A DNA stretch of 64,000 bases from JANJUB01 sp964586225 (GTDB lineage Bacteria; Armatimonadota; Fimbriimonadia; Fimbriimonadales; Fimbriimonadaceae), in assembly GCA_964586225.1 (NCBI GenBank), contig CAZPHD010000001.1, forward strand, positions 186,001-250,000, written 5' to 3'. Made by a program: the position numbers and the translations under genes. Below the pieces are notes generated by a model that saw only the letters and a list, made by a program, of their open reading frames with translations, did no database searches and was not told the origin of the DNA. Positions 44,806 through 53,963 of the stretch are shown piece by piece (the first letter of the stretch is position 1; each line of letters begins with the position of its first letter).

Positions 44806-46380
44806 ATGATGCGGATGACGCGATTGGTCGCTCTCGGATGGGCGGCATTAGCCATGACGGCTTCAGCCGTCGCCCAACTCAATGGCCCTACCCCGTTGGC
44901 TTGGCGATGGTCCAGCTCAACGAATGTGATGCCGAACGGCGCTCCCACGATTGATGGGGACAATGTTTTTGTCGGTGTTGGTGGCCGCGTGTTCTGCGTG
45001 GACCGGCTCACCGGTAACCGCAAGTGGCAATACCCGATGGTCGAACCCATCGACGGCTACTTTGTCGGTTCTCCGATCCGCTATGGAAATGCGGTGATTG
45101 CTGCTGGATCGAATAAGACGATCTACGCCGTGAACCCAGAGAATGGGCAAGCCATCTGGACCTATGATGCTCCCGGTGGAATCGTAGGCACTCCAGTGAT
45201 GGCGGGCAAGTATCTCGTCTTCAATGTGGATGGTTCGCGCCTCATGGCCGTTGACGCCGACACGGGCACCGCCGCTTGGGAGAACACAGAGCGCATCTTT
45301 GACGGCCTCCAAGGCAATCTCGTGTCGTTCGGGGGTGACGTGTTCTTCTTTACGCGCACCCGAGAAATGTGGCGAATGAAGGTCACGACGCGGCAGGCGA
45401 CTCGAATGAATCGATTTCAGTCGCTGAGTCCCGATGCAACCCCAAATCTGGTGGGTGAAACCCTCTACGCGGCTTCGGGCAGCTTTGTGATTGCGATGAA
45501 CGCAACCACGGGCGCCCCACGCTGGCAGACATCGGTTCCGTTCTCGCTGATTTATGCGCCTGCCGCCTCTCGTGACGGTGTCGTTGTGGGCACCTCCGAC
45601 AACAAACTCGTGATGCTCGACGCCAACGGCCAACTGCGCCAGCACCGGGTCAAGGGTCCGGACGGACGCGAGCGAAGCGTCCCGCTTGCCATTGATTTGG
45701 GTTCGCGACCCATCTCGTCGCCGTCCATCATGGGCAACCTGGCCGCCGTGCCAACGGCAAACGGGTCGGTAACTCTGGTCGACCTTGCGAAGGGTGAAGT
45801 GGTTTGGAACTTCACGATCCGTCCGCTCATTGCGGGCTTGAAAGACTCCGCTGGTAAGGATATCGTCTCGGTGTCCGCAGTCGGAGCCCCGGTCGTTGCG
45901 GGTACCACGATGTATGTGCTTGCCGCCGATGGCAGCCTCTTGGCGTTCGATAAGGACCTCGGTGTAGACCTCACTGGCCCGAGCATCCAACTCGCATTCC
46001 CCACGCAGGGAGCGCAGGTCGGCAATCGCAAGGGCCCGCTCGAAATGTATATGCTCCTTGCTGACGAAGCCACGGGGATCAACGACAAAACGCTCAAAGT
46101 CACCGCCAATGGCAAGCCGATCGAGTTCACGTTTGGTCGCGATGGATGGCTCTTCCTCAAGTTCGGTCAGGGCATCAAGAACGGCATCCTGCCGGATGGT
46201 CGCGCCACGATCGAAGTCATCGTGAGCGACTGGATGGGCAACGAATCCAAGGCCATCTACACGTTCATGATCGACAATGAGCTCTCACCGCTTCCTCGCC
46301 CCGGTAACGCGCCCACGACACCTGCGGGCGGCACTCGCGGCGGCGGCGGTGGCGGGCAAGGCGGATCGGCTGGTAAGTAG
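44806..46380 (+). CDS. Exported PQQ-like beta-propeller protein with C-terminal Ig-like domain
   Basis: A 524-residue exported protein. Signal peptide (MMRMTRLVALGWAALAMTASAVAQ) then seven or so PQQ-type blades (VFCVDRLTGNRKWQYPM, TIYAVNPENGQAIWTYD, RLMAVDADTGTAAWEN, VIAMNATTGAPRWQT, VTLVDLAKGEVVWNF). This resembles BamB-like or enzyme-free PQQ propellers rather than alcohol dehydrogenases. Residues about 410-505 form an Ig/cadherin-like domain (GPSIQLAFPTQGAQV, SDWMGNESKAIYTF), followed by a Gly-rich tail. The frame opens at 44722, but the ATG at 44806 is preceded by GGAGG (44791) and starts the signal peptide. dprA follows 2 nt downstream. Confidence 0.87.
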   Translation: MMRMTRLVALGWAALAMTASAVAQLNGPTPLAWRWSSSTNVMPNGAPTIDGDNVFVGVGGRVFCVDRLTGNRKWQYPMVEPIDGYFVGSPIRYGNAVIAAGSNKTIYAVNPENGQAIWTYDAPGGIVGTPVMAGKYLVFNVDGSRLMAVDADTGTAAWENTERIFDGLQGNLVSFGGDVFFFTRTREMWRMKVTTRQATRMNRFQSLSPDATPNLVGETLYAASGSFVIAMNATTGAPRWQTSVPFSLIYAPAASRDGVVVGTSDNKLVMLDANGQLRQHRVKGPDGRERSVPLAIDLGSRPISSPSIMGNLAAVPTANGSVTLVDLAKGEVVWNFTIRPLIAGLKDSAGKDIVSVSAVGAPVVAGTTMYVLAADGSLLAFDKDLGVDLTGPSIQLAFPTQGAQVGNRKGPLEMYMLLADEATGINDKTLKVTANGKPIEFTFGRDGWLFLKFGQGIKNGILPDGRATIEVIVSDWMGNESKAIYTFMIDNELSPLPRPGNAPTTPAGGTRGGGGGGQGGSAGK

Positions 46381-46382
46381 TC

Positions 46383-47435
46383 GTGTCGCCTGAGTTCTGG
46401 CATCGGTTCCTGTCGCTTGAACTCAGTCCTAGAAAGTGCCGAGAGCTCCTTGCGAGTCTCGGCACTTCTGGCGTTCCGGACGCCGAAGCCGAGGCGCACA
46501 TCCTTAGTCATCCCGCACTTTCGGCGGCGGATCGCATGCGATACGCCGCGGTCGACATGGAGAGCTTCCGCGGACTCGTTAAGCAGGGACTTCAGGTGAT
46601 CGACGAGCCTAACTATCCACCCTCGCTGCGCGAGTCCGGACTTGTGCCGCCCGCCCTATTCACACTCGGCAATGCCGACCTGCTGCAGGGTCCAACCGTC
46701 GCCATCGTCGGCACGCGGAACGCAAGCACTTACGGCAAAGCGGTTGCCCAGAAGTTCGGCGAGAGGCTCGCCGAAGCCGGGGCCGTTGTCGTGTCAGGAG
46801 GTGCACTCGGCATCGACACCGCCGCCCACCGCGGTGCGCTGCGCGAGGGCAAGACGATTGCGGTGATGATCACCGGTCTGGATAAGACCTACCCTCGCGA
46901 GAATGCGGGCCTGTATTGGCAGATGGTCGAGCAAGGAAGCTGTCTGGTCAGTCAGTTCGCGGTCGGCACCAAGTCGGCCTTCGAGCACCGACCTCTGTTG
47001 CGCAATCAAGTCGTGGCGGCGTTAGCGCAAGCGCTCGTGGTGATTGAGGCTCCAGCCAAGAGCGGATCCCTCTACACAGCGATGGCCGCCAACGAACTCG
47101 GCCGACCCGTGTTCGTCGTTCCTGCCAACGTCGACAACATGAACTTCCGCGGCAGTCACCAACTGATCCGGGACGGCGCGACGCTTGTCGATCACCCGAA
47201 CCAGGTGCTTTATGCGCTCGGCATGGAGCCACCGGCGCGCGAAGAGGCCAGTGCCGCACCCGCTAACGACGTTCAGCGTAAGATTCTCGCGACGCTCACC
47301 ATGGAGCCGCTCGCTCCTGAGCGCATTGTCGAGCGCACCGGCCTCGGGACTGCTGATGTGCTTAGCGAACTGACCATGCTTGAACTTGAAGGCCGAGTCA
47401 TCCGCGATGCGGGAGGCTTCGCCCTGCGACCATGA
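46383..47435 (+). CDS. dprA: DNA-processing protein DprA (Smf)
   Basis: A 350-residue recombination mediator that loads RecA on incoming single-stranded DNA during natural transformation. The Rossmann-like core has VAIVGTRNASTYGKAVAQKFGERLAEAGAVVVSGGALGIDTAAHRGAL (read here as a block from about 99), NR-type QLIRDGATLVDHPNQVL, and the C-terminal winged-helix domain (ILATLTMEPLAPERIVERTGLGTADVL). GTG start directly after the propeller gene; nagA begins within its last codons (ATGA overlap). With the pseudopilins elsewhere this suggests natural competence is possible. Confidence 0.94.
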   Translation: MSPEFWHRFLSLELSPRKCRELLASLGTSGVPDAEAEAHILSHPALSAADRMRYAAVDMESFRGLVKQGLQVIDEPNYPPSLRESGLVPPALFTLGNADLLQGPTVAIVGTRNASTYGKAVAQKFGERLAEAGAVVVSGGALGIDTAAHRGALREGKTIAVMITGLDKTYPRENAGLYWQMVEQGSCLVSQFAVGTKSAFEHRPLLRNQVVAALAQALVVIEAPAKSGSLYTAMAANELGRPVFVVPANVDNMNFRGSHQLIRDGATLVDHPNQVLYALGMEPPAREEASAAPANDVQRKILATLTMEPLAPERIVERTGLGTADVLSELTMLELEGRVIRDAGGFALRP

Positions 47436-48472
47436 ACGGGCGCTATCGCTTCCTTGGCCCGGAAGGGTTCGGCAGTTACGAGCTTCGGTGGGAAGGCGAG
47501 ATCATCGCAGAGCACGGCCACTTTCCGGCCGACCACCTCATCGTGCCGGGATTTGTCGATCTCCACTTCCACGGCGCCTACGGCATCGACTTCATGACCG
47601 CCACCCGGGCCGATTTGGAGTTCCTCGCGGACAAGCTTGCCAAGGAAGGTTACGAAGCGTTCCTTCCGACGACGGTGACCGCGAGTGCCGACGATGTGAT
47701 GCGCGCGCTGGGCAACTTGCCGGAGCACCCGATGATCCCTGGATTCCATCTGGAGGGGCCGTTCATCAGCCGGGCGTTCCCCGGAGCGCAGCCCCCTGGC
47801 TTCATCATGGATCCGCCCGTGGGAGCATCCGAGTGGGACACGGTCCTTGATGACCCTCGACTCCGGGTCATCACGATGGCGGCCGAGCATCCGAACGCCC
47901 TGCCGCTCATCCTGCGGCTCATGGGCCATGGCGTCATCGTCAGCCAGGGCCATACCAATGCGACCTACGGTGAGGCCAAGGCGGGATTTGAGCACGGCGC
48001 GGGCCACGCCACGCACCTGTTCAACGCGATGCGCCCGTTCCACCACCGCGAGCCGGGCGTGGTGGGCTACGCACTAACCACGGCGGGGCTGAACGTGGAA
48101 GTCATCTATGATCGTCATCACGTGAGCCGCGAAGCCATGAAGCTCGTGGTTCACTGCAAGAATCCCGACGAGATCATCGCCGTATCCGACGCTTCGGCCG
48201 CGACCCGCCTTCCGAACGGCAGCGAGCTCGAAATGTGGGGGCACCGCGCTACGGTTGAACTTGGGACGGTCCGGCTGGCCGATGGCACCCTCGCGGGCAG
48301 CACCATCACGCTTCTGGACGCCTTCCGCAACCTCGCGCAAGACTTCGGCGAGGAGCTGGCCATTCGGGCGTGCTGTCTAAACCCACGACGGGCCCTCAAG
48401 TTGGGCCCGGCGAGAGTCTATGTTGAGTTTGACCAAGGTATGAACCTGGTCGCGGTACATCAGCTTTCCTGA
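47432..48472 (+). CDS. nagA: N-acetylglucosamine-6-phosphate deacetylase
   Basis: A 346-residue amidohydrolase-fold enzyme removing acetate from GlcNAc-6-phosphate in amino-sugar recycling. The metal region VDLHFHGAYGIDF, catalytic GFHLEGPFISRAFPGAQPPGF, histidine sites VSQGHTNATY and GHATHLFNAMRPFHHREPGVVG, and the catalytic Asp in VSDASAATRLP are all in place. Length is a little below the usual 380. Overlaps dprA by 4 nt. Its last 13 bp overlap the convergent saccharopine-dehydrogenase-like gene. Confidence 0.93.
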   Translation: MNGRYRFLGPEGFGSYELRWEGEIIAEHGHFPADHLIVPGFVDLHFHGAYGIDFMTATRADLEFLADKLAKEGYEAFLPTTVTASADDVMRALGNLPEHPMIPGFHLEGPFISRAFPGAQPPGFIMDPPVGASEWDTVLDDPRLRVITMAAEHPNALPLILRLMGHGVIVSQGHTNATYGEAKAGFEHGAGHATHLFNAMRPFHHREPGVVGYALTTAGLNVEVIYDRHHVSREAMKLVVHCKNPDEIIAVSDASAATRLPNGSELEMWGHRATVELGTVRLADGTLAGSTITLLDAFRNLAQDFGEELAIRACCLNPRRALKLGPARVYVEFDQGMNLVAVHQLS

Positions 48473-49623
48473 ATCTTCAGGTCGATGTGCTCGCGCTTCT
48501 GCAGTTCGGCGACGAAGTCAACACCCTTCATGCCATCTTCGTAGCGGACGCACCCTTCGGGGAGCTGTCCGTTTGCGATGGCGATGGCGTAGATCGAGCA
48601 TGAGAAGCCGGTGAGGCGCTCCATTGAGGTGAAGCCGGTGCGCTCGCATTCCTTGTCGAAAATATCGACTTGGATGCGCTTGGGCTGACCGTTCTTGGTT
48701 CCAACGCCAACGCCTCGCACCGCGCAGAGATCGCGATCCTCAAACTTGCTGAGGGCGTCGCCGAACACCTTGTAGAACAGCTGTCGCGGGCGGACGCTGG
48801 CGCCATCGACTTCGATCGGCTCTTCGCCCCAAAAGCCGAAGTCCTTGAAGATCTTGATACGCTCGCAGTGACCGGGGAAGCGGATCGTCTTGTATTCGTA
48901 GTTGGTCACGCGGCCCTGAAGCGTGTAGGGCGCGGTGCTCGTTCCACCGGAGGTGACGAACGCCTCCATCGGGCCAAGCTGGTCAATGGTTAGATCCTCG
49001 AGCTCGGTCAGCGTGTCGATGAGCGTAATCTCACCGTCGCGCAGGGCGACGGCTTGGAAGTCGTATTCGGTGACAAGGCCTTCGACGTTGAACGTGAGCT
49101 TGTAGTTGAACGGCGGCTTCGGGTTCTGCGGAAGCACGCCGCAGTACAGCTTGACCGATTCGCACTCATCGAGATTCTCGATCAGATACATACCGATCGA
49201 GTTCACGAGGCCGGGCGCGAGGCCCGTGTCGGGAACGAGAGTCACGCCCGCGCTCTTGGCTTGCTCGTCGAGCGCCAGCGTTTCCATGGTGATCTCCGTG
49301 TTGCCGCCGAGGTCGACCATGTTGGTCTTGGTCTGAATGGCGATCGCCGCAATCTTCGGGTGCATCCAATAGGGCACGCAGGAAAGGAGCACGTCGACGT
49401 CCTTTAGGAACTCGGCGAGCGCAGCAGGATCAAGCGCATTGACCGCGTGAGGTTCGCAGATGGCCGAACCGACCAGATCGTTGACGCGCCAGGCGCTCTT
49501 CTTGGCGGCGTCGAGGCTGACATCACCCATCTTAATGCGATGGGGGTGGGCAAATTTGGCGAGATCGTAGGCGGCGGCTGTGCCCTGCATGCCAGCGCCG
49601 AGCACAGCGTAAGTCTTGCTCAT
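48460..49623 (-). CDS. Saccharopine dehydrogenase-family enzyme (lysine 6-dehydrogenase-like)
   Basis: A 387-residue NAD(P)-dependent oxidoreductase. The Rossmann motif YAVLGAGMQGTAAAYDLAKF is at residues 5-24; DVLLSCVPYWMHPKIAAIAI, NMVDLGGNTEITM and the GLAPGLVNSIG segment follow the order of lysine 6-dehydrogenases and other saccharopine-dehydrogenase-like enzymes. The C-terminal domain (KVFGDALSKFEDRDLCAVRGVGVG) is the usual substrate cap. The likely reaction is oxidative deamination of a lysine-type amino acid, inferred. The ATG at 49623 is preferred over the longer frame to 49653. Confidence 0.85.
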   Translation of the reverse strand: MSKTYAVLGAGMQGTAAAYDLAKFAHPHRIKMGDVSLDAAKKSAWRVNDLVGSAICEPHAVNALDPAALAEFLKDVDVLLSCVPYWMHPKIAAIAIQTKTNMVDLGGNTEITMETLALDEQAKSAGVTLVPDTGLAPGLVNSIGMYLIENLDECESVKLYCGVLPQNPKPPFNYKLTFNVEGLVTEYDFQAVALRDGEITLIDTLTELEDLTIDQLGPMEAFVTSGGTSTAPYTLQGRVTNYEYKTIRFPGHCERIKIFKDFGFWGEEPIEVDGASVRPRQLFYKVFGDALSKFEDRDLCAVRGVGVGTKNGQPKRIQVDIFDKECERTGFTSMERLTGFSCSIYAIAIANGQLPEGCVRYEDGMKGVDFVAELQKREHIDLKIQES

Positions 49624-49810
49624 ATAAGTTGAAACTCCGGACGCCGTTGTCACGAAGAAACGGCACAGTGAGCCTCAATTGTACCTGCGAAGGGGGTGCC
49701 CCACGCCGTCTGTGGGCTAATATCTGGTATTCGAAACGGCGTAGCGAACCCGCGGGTTGGGCGTCGAAATCGGGAGCCGGCCTGAGTCGGTTGACGGAGA
49801 AGCACAGATC

Positions 49811-51610
49811 TTGAAACTACGAACTGCCGCTGTTGTATTCCTGGGCGTCCTTGCGTCCCTATCGATGGGCCAAGCCTTCACCCAGGCTGATCTTGAGAAA
49901 ATGGTCCGCGAACTTGAGGGTTTCGCGACCAAGAACGACAAATACAAGTATCTGATTCAATGTGAAATTGAGCAGGACGACGAAGTCAACGCTTACGCGA
50001 CCGCGATCTTCGACCCAAAGGATGAAAAAGCCAAGCCTCAGGCCAAGATGGTCATTTTTACGGGGCTGATCAAGCTCGTGAACGGCGATCATCGTATCAT
50101 CCGCGCAGTGGTGGCCCACGAAATCTCGCACCTCTCGGATGGTCACGTGTATGGCTCGACTCCCGTTGCCCGCGACCTAAACCAGTTCTGGAACCGAGCC
50201 CAAGAAACCGAGGCTGACGCCAGCGGTGCCATGCTCCTACAGCGCGCTGGCTACTCCAAGCAAGACGCAATCGACATGCTCCTGAAGCTCGAGAGCATCC
50301 GCGGTCGCAAGGGCGGTTGGTTTGGACGCCTTACCGGCACTCACCCCGACCCGAAGGCGCGGGCGGCTCGACTCAGCGACAACCCAGGCGTGCTTCGCTC
50401 GCTGCTCAGCTTCGACGCAGGGCTGGCCTTCATGGACCGCCGCGACTTCGGTCCCGCCGTTTACGCTTTCGACAAGGCCGCTGCCCAAGAACCCAAGTTG
50501 ACGGAAGCGGTGGTCAATGCAGCACAAGCAAATCTGATGCAGTATTACGACGAGCTTTCGTCGGTTGTGCGCGACAAGTGGTTCCGTCCCGATTTCGGCC
50601 CGATCCTGAAGGAAGTCGGCGTTAGCGTGAGCAAGGACGATGGCATCACCGAGCAGAACCGCCGCCGGTACGCCGAGGTGATGACGCGGCTTGAAGCCGC
50701 GATGAAAAAGGTTCCGGGGAATGCCCGCCTTGCCGAGTTGATGGCGATCGCTCATGTCCTGGAGCCCGATGGCAATGCTGCCACCCTTCAGAAGGGGGCC
50801 GCCTGGCTCAATGACCAGATCGGCAAGGCGCGAGATGTGCCGACCCGTATGCGCATGGCGAGCAACGCCGCCGTTGGATACCACCGGCAGAACCAGCTTC
50901 AGAAGGCCTACGAAGCGCTCATCAACGCCCAAAAAGGCAACCGGAACTACAATCCAGCGCTCGCCGAGAACTTGGGTCGCTTGAAGGTGACAGGTCGCGC
51001 CAAGGACGTTGCGTCGCTGTCGGCAGACGTGATGTACACCTGGCTCAAGAACACGCCGAAGGAAGCGGCCAACTGGGCCGTCGTTCACAAGACATATACG
51101 GAGACCTGCGCCGAAGTTGGAATCAAGGCTCAAGACATCGAGGCGCCGCCGCTGTATCTCACGTCCGGCCTTTCGCTAGACATCAATGGCAAGGTCATTT
51201 CGATGCTGATGGATACGGCCGAAGCCACTCAACTGCTCGGGGCGCCGAATGCCCGAGTGCGCTTCGACAATCGCTATCCCGATGTCCTGGAGATTCGATG
51301 GCAGAACGGCGATATCCGGGCCTATTCGCAAGACGACCAGTTGGTACGCGTGACGTCCTTCGTGCCGGGCACGACGCTGACGATCCGCCCCACCGACGAA
51401 TCCGTGTCGGGCAACCTGGTGATCCGAGTCGGCATGTCCAAGGCCGACTTCGAGAAAGTGTTGCCCCTGAGCGGGGGTGCGGAGGTTAACCTCTCCGACC
51501 TCGGCAAAGCCCAGAAATGGACCTACTTTGGGCCGCTGAGTCTGGGTGTGCTGATCGAAGGCGACGTCGTGAAGGCGGTCACGATCACACCGATCCGGGC
51601 GGTAAGGTAG
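49811..51610 (+). CDS. Exported M48-family zinc metalloprotease with TPR-like region
   Basis: A 599-residue exported protease related to BepA/YfgC. Signal peptide (LRTAAVVFLGVLASLSMGQA), then the M48 domain with HEISH at residues 103-107 and the third ligand in the ETEADASGA motif near 136. Residues 200-440 are helical repeats (TPR-like: ALEAAMKKVPGNARLAEL, NQLQKAYEALINAQKGN). The end holds a beta domain with repeated MSKADFEKVLPL type elements. BepA homologs assist outer-membrane protein assembly or quality control. The TTG at 49811 is chosen for the signal peptide, with GGAG about 10 nt upstream; a longer TTG form starts at 49757. The 3' end overlaps convergent dus by 26 bp. Confidence 0.86.
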   Translation: MKLRTAAVVFLGVLASLSMGQAFTQADLEKMVRELEGFATKNDKYKYLIQCEIEQDDEVNAYATAIFDPKDEKAKPQAKMVIFTGLIKLVNGDHRIIRAVVAHEISHLSDGHVYGSTPVARDLNQFWNRAQETEADASGAMLLQRAGYSKQDAIDMLLKLESIRGRKGGWFGRLTGTHPDPKARAARLSDNPGVLRSLLSFDAGLAFMDRRDFGPAVYAFDKAAAQEPKLTEAVVNAAQANLMQYYDELSSVVRDKWFRPDFGPILKEVGVSVSKDDGITEQNRRRYAEVMTRLEAAMKKVPGNARLAELMAIAHVLEPDGNAATLQKGAAWLNDQIGKARDVPTRMRMASNAAVGYHRQNQLQKAYEALINAQKGNRNYNPALAENLGRLKVTGRAKDVASLSADVMYTWLKNTPKEAANWAVVHKTYTETCAEVGIKAQDIEAPPLYLTSGLSLDINGKVISMLMDTAEATQLLGAPNARVRFDNRYPDVLEIRWQNGDIRAYSQDDQLVRVTSFVPGTTLTIRPTDESVSGNLVIRVGMSKADFEKVLPLSGGAEVNLSDLGKAQKWTYFGPLSLGVLIEGDVVKAVTITPIRAVR

Positions 51611-52601
51611 CCACGAAGTCCGCGAGCACCTCCTCAAACTCGTCGACCGACGAGCATCGGGTGAGGCGCTCGCGTGCTTGGGCCGCCCCTGGGTAGCCCT
51701 TGATGTACATCGGAATCTGACCCCGCAACGCTCGACACGCTCGCAGTTCCGGGCTGGGCGGACCGGGGTCGGCGGCCGCTTCGTATTCGACCATGCTTCG
51801 CAGGTGTTCCATCGCGACTGAGATGCGGGTGGCAAGCGTCGGCTCGGCGGGTTCGGGCTCCCGCATCATCGCGGCGCGGATTCGTCTCAGCGCCCACGGA
51901 TTCGAGATCGCGGCTCGACCGACCATCACGCCGTCGCAGCCCGTCTCGCGGAGCATTTTCAGGGCGTCATCCGGGGTCTTCACGTCGCCATTCCCGATGA
52001 GCGGCACCGTCACGGCTTCGCGCAACTCACCAATGAGTCGCCAATCGGCTTCGCCTTCAAATCCTTGCTTCGCAAATCGCGCGTGAAGAGTGATCATCTG
52101 GGCTCCCGCATCTTGGAACCGGCGAGCCAAATCGGGCGCGGCAAACTGCGAGTAATCCCAACCCGCCCGAACCTTCACCGTAACCGGCACCTTCACTGCG
52201 CGCACAACGGCCTTGACGATCGCCTCGGCTTGGTCGGGATCTTTCAACAGCGCCGCGCCCGAGCCGGTCTTGCACACCTTGGGCACCCAGCAACCCATGT
52301 TGATGTCCACGATGTCCGCCCCCGCTTCTTCGCAGAGCCGGGCCGTCTCCGCCATGATCTCAGGGTCCGCGCCGAAGATCTGGATGCCGAGCGGACGCTC
52401 TTCGTCTTCCACGCGAAGCTTCTTGAATGTCTTCTTTGCACCGTAGTGGATCGCCATCGCGCTGACGAACTCGGTGAACATCAAGCCCGGACCGCCGTAG
52501 CGCTTGGCGATTAGCCGGAAGGGGAGGCTCGTGACATCCTCCATCGGCGCGAGCACCAGCGGATTCGCCACCCGTACGTTGCCGACGCTGAAGCCGCTCA
52601 T
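51585..52601 (-). CDS. dus: tRNA-dihydrouridine synthase
   Basis: A 338-residue FMN TIM-barrel enzyme that reduces uridine in tRNA. Signatures: LAPMEDVTSLPFR, the catalytic-Cys region IVDINMGCWVPKVCKTGSGAALL, VKVRAGWDYSQF, ITLHARFAKQGFEGEADW and IGNGDVKTPDDALKML. The C-terminal helical domain (ACRALRGQIPMYIKGYPGAAQARERL) matches the DusB class. The ATG overlaps the tyrS stop by 4 nt (TGATG-type), making a tyrS-dus operon devoted to tRNA. Confidence 0.95.
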   Translation of the reverse strand: MSGFSVGNVRVANPLVLAPMEDVTSLPFRLIAKRYGGPGLMFTEFVSAMAIHYGAKKTFKKLRVEDEERPLGIQIFGADPEIMAETARLCEEAGADIVDINMGCWVPKVCKTGSGAALLKDPDQAEAIVKAVVRAVKVPVTVKVRAGWDYSQFAAPDLARRFQDAGAQMITLHARFAKQGFEGEADWRLIGELREAVTVPLIGNGDVKTPDDALKMLRETGCDGVMVGRAAISNPWALRRIRAAMMREPEPAEPTLATRISVAMEHLRSMVEYEAAADPGPPSPELRACRALRGQIPMYIKGYPGAAQARERLTRCSSVDEFEEVLADFVATLPPGSV

Positions 52602-53791
52602 CCCGTCAGCTTGCGGAACTGGTGCTTGCCCACCCGCAGAATCCGCCCGGTCAATGCGCTCCGGTCAAGACGCGCGCCCACGTCGGTCAGCTTCTCGTCA
52701 TCAAGCGACACTGCGCCCGCCTTCATCAGGTCCTTAGCCGCGCCGTTGCTCTTGGCGAGGCCAAGCGCCGCGATGAGGCCTGCAATGGAGACCGGGTCGC
52801 CAACTTCCGCAGGAATCGAGGCTTCTGGCGCATCGGTTACGGTCTGCCGCTTCGAGAACGTCTCCACGAAGTACCGCTCGGCCTCGTCGGCGTCAGCTTC
52901 CGAGTGATACAGCGCGACAATCGCTTTGGCGAGCGCAACCTTGGCATCGCGGGGGTTCTTACCTTCGGAGGTGAGTTCTTGAACCTGCGCCATCGGCACG
53001 TCGGTACAGAGCTCGAACCAGTTGCCGATCAGGTCGTCGGGGATCGACATCGTCTTGCCAAACATGTCGTTCGGCGTGTCGGTGATCGACACGTAGTTGC
53101 CAAGCGACTGCGACATCTTCTCCTTGCCGTCCGTGCCCACGAGGAGCGGCGACGTCATAACGACCTGTGGCTCTTGCCCATACTGCTCCATCAGCGTGCG
53201 CCCAACGAGGTTATTGAACAGCTGGTCGTTGCCGCCGAGTTCGATGTCGGCCTCAATCTCAACGGAGTCCATGCCTTGGCAGAGCGGATACATGATCTCG
53301 TGCATCGCGATCGGCCGGTTCTCGTTCCACCGCTTGGTGAAATCGTCGCGCTCCATGATGCGGGCGACCGTGTAGCGCGAGCAGAGGCGGATGACATCCT
53401 CAAAGGTCATCTTGCCGAGCCAGTCGGCGTTGTAGAAGATTTCGGTCCGCTCGGGAATAAGGATTTTGAAGAGCTGCGCCTTGACGGCCTCGACATTCTC
53501 CTGGACCTCCTCGCGGGTGAGCTGGCGGCGAGTCTTGCTCTTGCCGCTCGGGTCGCCGATGCGGGCGGTGAAGTCGCCGACGATGATGCACCCGGTGTGC
53601 CCGAGGCGCTGGAAATCGCGAATCTTGCGCAGCACGACCGCCCATCCGAGGGTGACATCCTTCGCGGTCGGATCGAGGCCAAGCTTGACGCGCAACGGCC
53701 GGCCGAGGGCGAGCTTCTTACGAAGATCGTTCTCGTCGATGATCTGAGTGGTGCCTCGGCGCAGGATGGCGAGCTGTTCGTCAAGCGTCAT
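52598..53791 (-). CDS. tyrS: Tyrosyl-tRNA synthetase (TyrRS type 2)
   Basis: A 397-residue class I synthetase that charges tRNA-Tyr. The HIGH-like motif is in PTAKDVTLGWAVVLRKIRDFQ (residues about 45-65), with GDFTARIGDPSGKSKTR after it; the KMSKS-like motif is KMSQSLGNYVS near 230. The C-terminal S4 RNA-binding domain (about 335-397) is complete. The size fits the longer TyrZ-like class. The frame opens into upstream repeat sequence to 54145, but the ATG at 53791 is the family start; TACAAT lies 10 nt before it. Confidence 0.95.
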   Translation of the reverse strand: MTLDEQLAILRRGTTQIIDENDLRKKLALGRPLRVKLGLDPTAKDVTLGWAVVLRKIRDFQRLGHTGCIIVGDFTARIGDPSGKSKTRRQLTREEVQENVEAVKAQLFKILIPERTEIFYNADWLGKMTFEDVIRLCSRYTVARIMERDDFTKRWNENRPIAMHEIMYPLCQGMDSVEIEADIELGGNDQLFNNLVGRTLMEQYGQEPQVVMTSPLLVGTDGKEKMSQSLGNYVSITDTPNDMFGKTMSIPDDLIGNWFELCTDVPMAQVQELTSEGKNPRDAKVALAKAIVALYHSEADADEAERYFVETFSKRQTVTDAPEASIPAEVGDPVSIAGLIAALGLAKSNGAAKDLMKAGAVSLDDEKLTDVGARLDRSALTGRILRVGKHQFRKLTG

Positions 53792-53814
53792 GGGTTGGGG
53801 AATTGTAGCTGGTT

Positions 53815-53945
53815 TGGGGGCAAGTTGGATTGTTGGCTTGTTGGTGTGTTGGCATGTTGGCCGGTGATGGATCCGGGACTTGGCATCCGAATCCGACCCC
53901 AACATGCTAACGGTCCAACATGCCAACACACCAACATGCCAACAC
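53815..53945. repeat. CCAACAC-type minisatellite between divergent tyrS and pheS
   Basis: GTTGGCTTGTTGGTGTGTTGGCATGTTGG on the left (53826-53860) and its reverse-complement type CCAACATGC/CCAACACACCAACATGCC on the right (53901-53945), separated by about 40 bp. The arms can form a long imperfect hairpin. Fills the spacer; upstream regions of both tRNA synthetase genes lie in or next to it. Same repeat family as 43375-43558. Confidence 0.8.
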
Positions 53946-53963
53946 GCGGTACAACCTCTGTCA

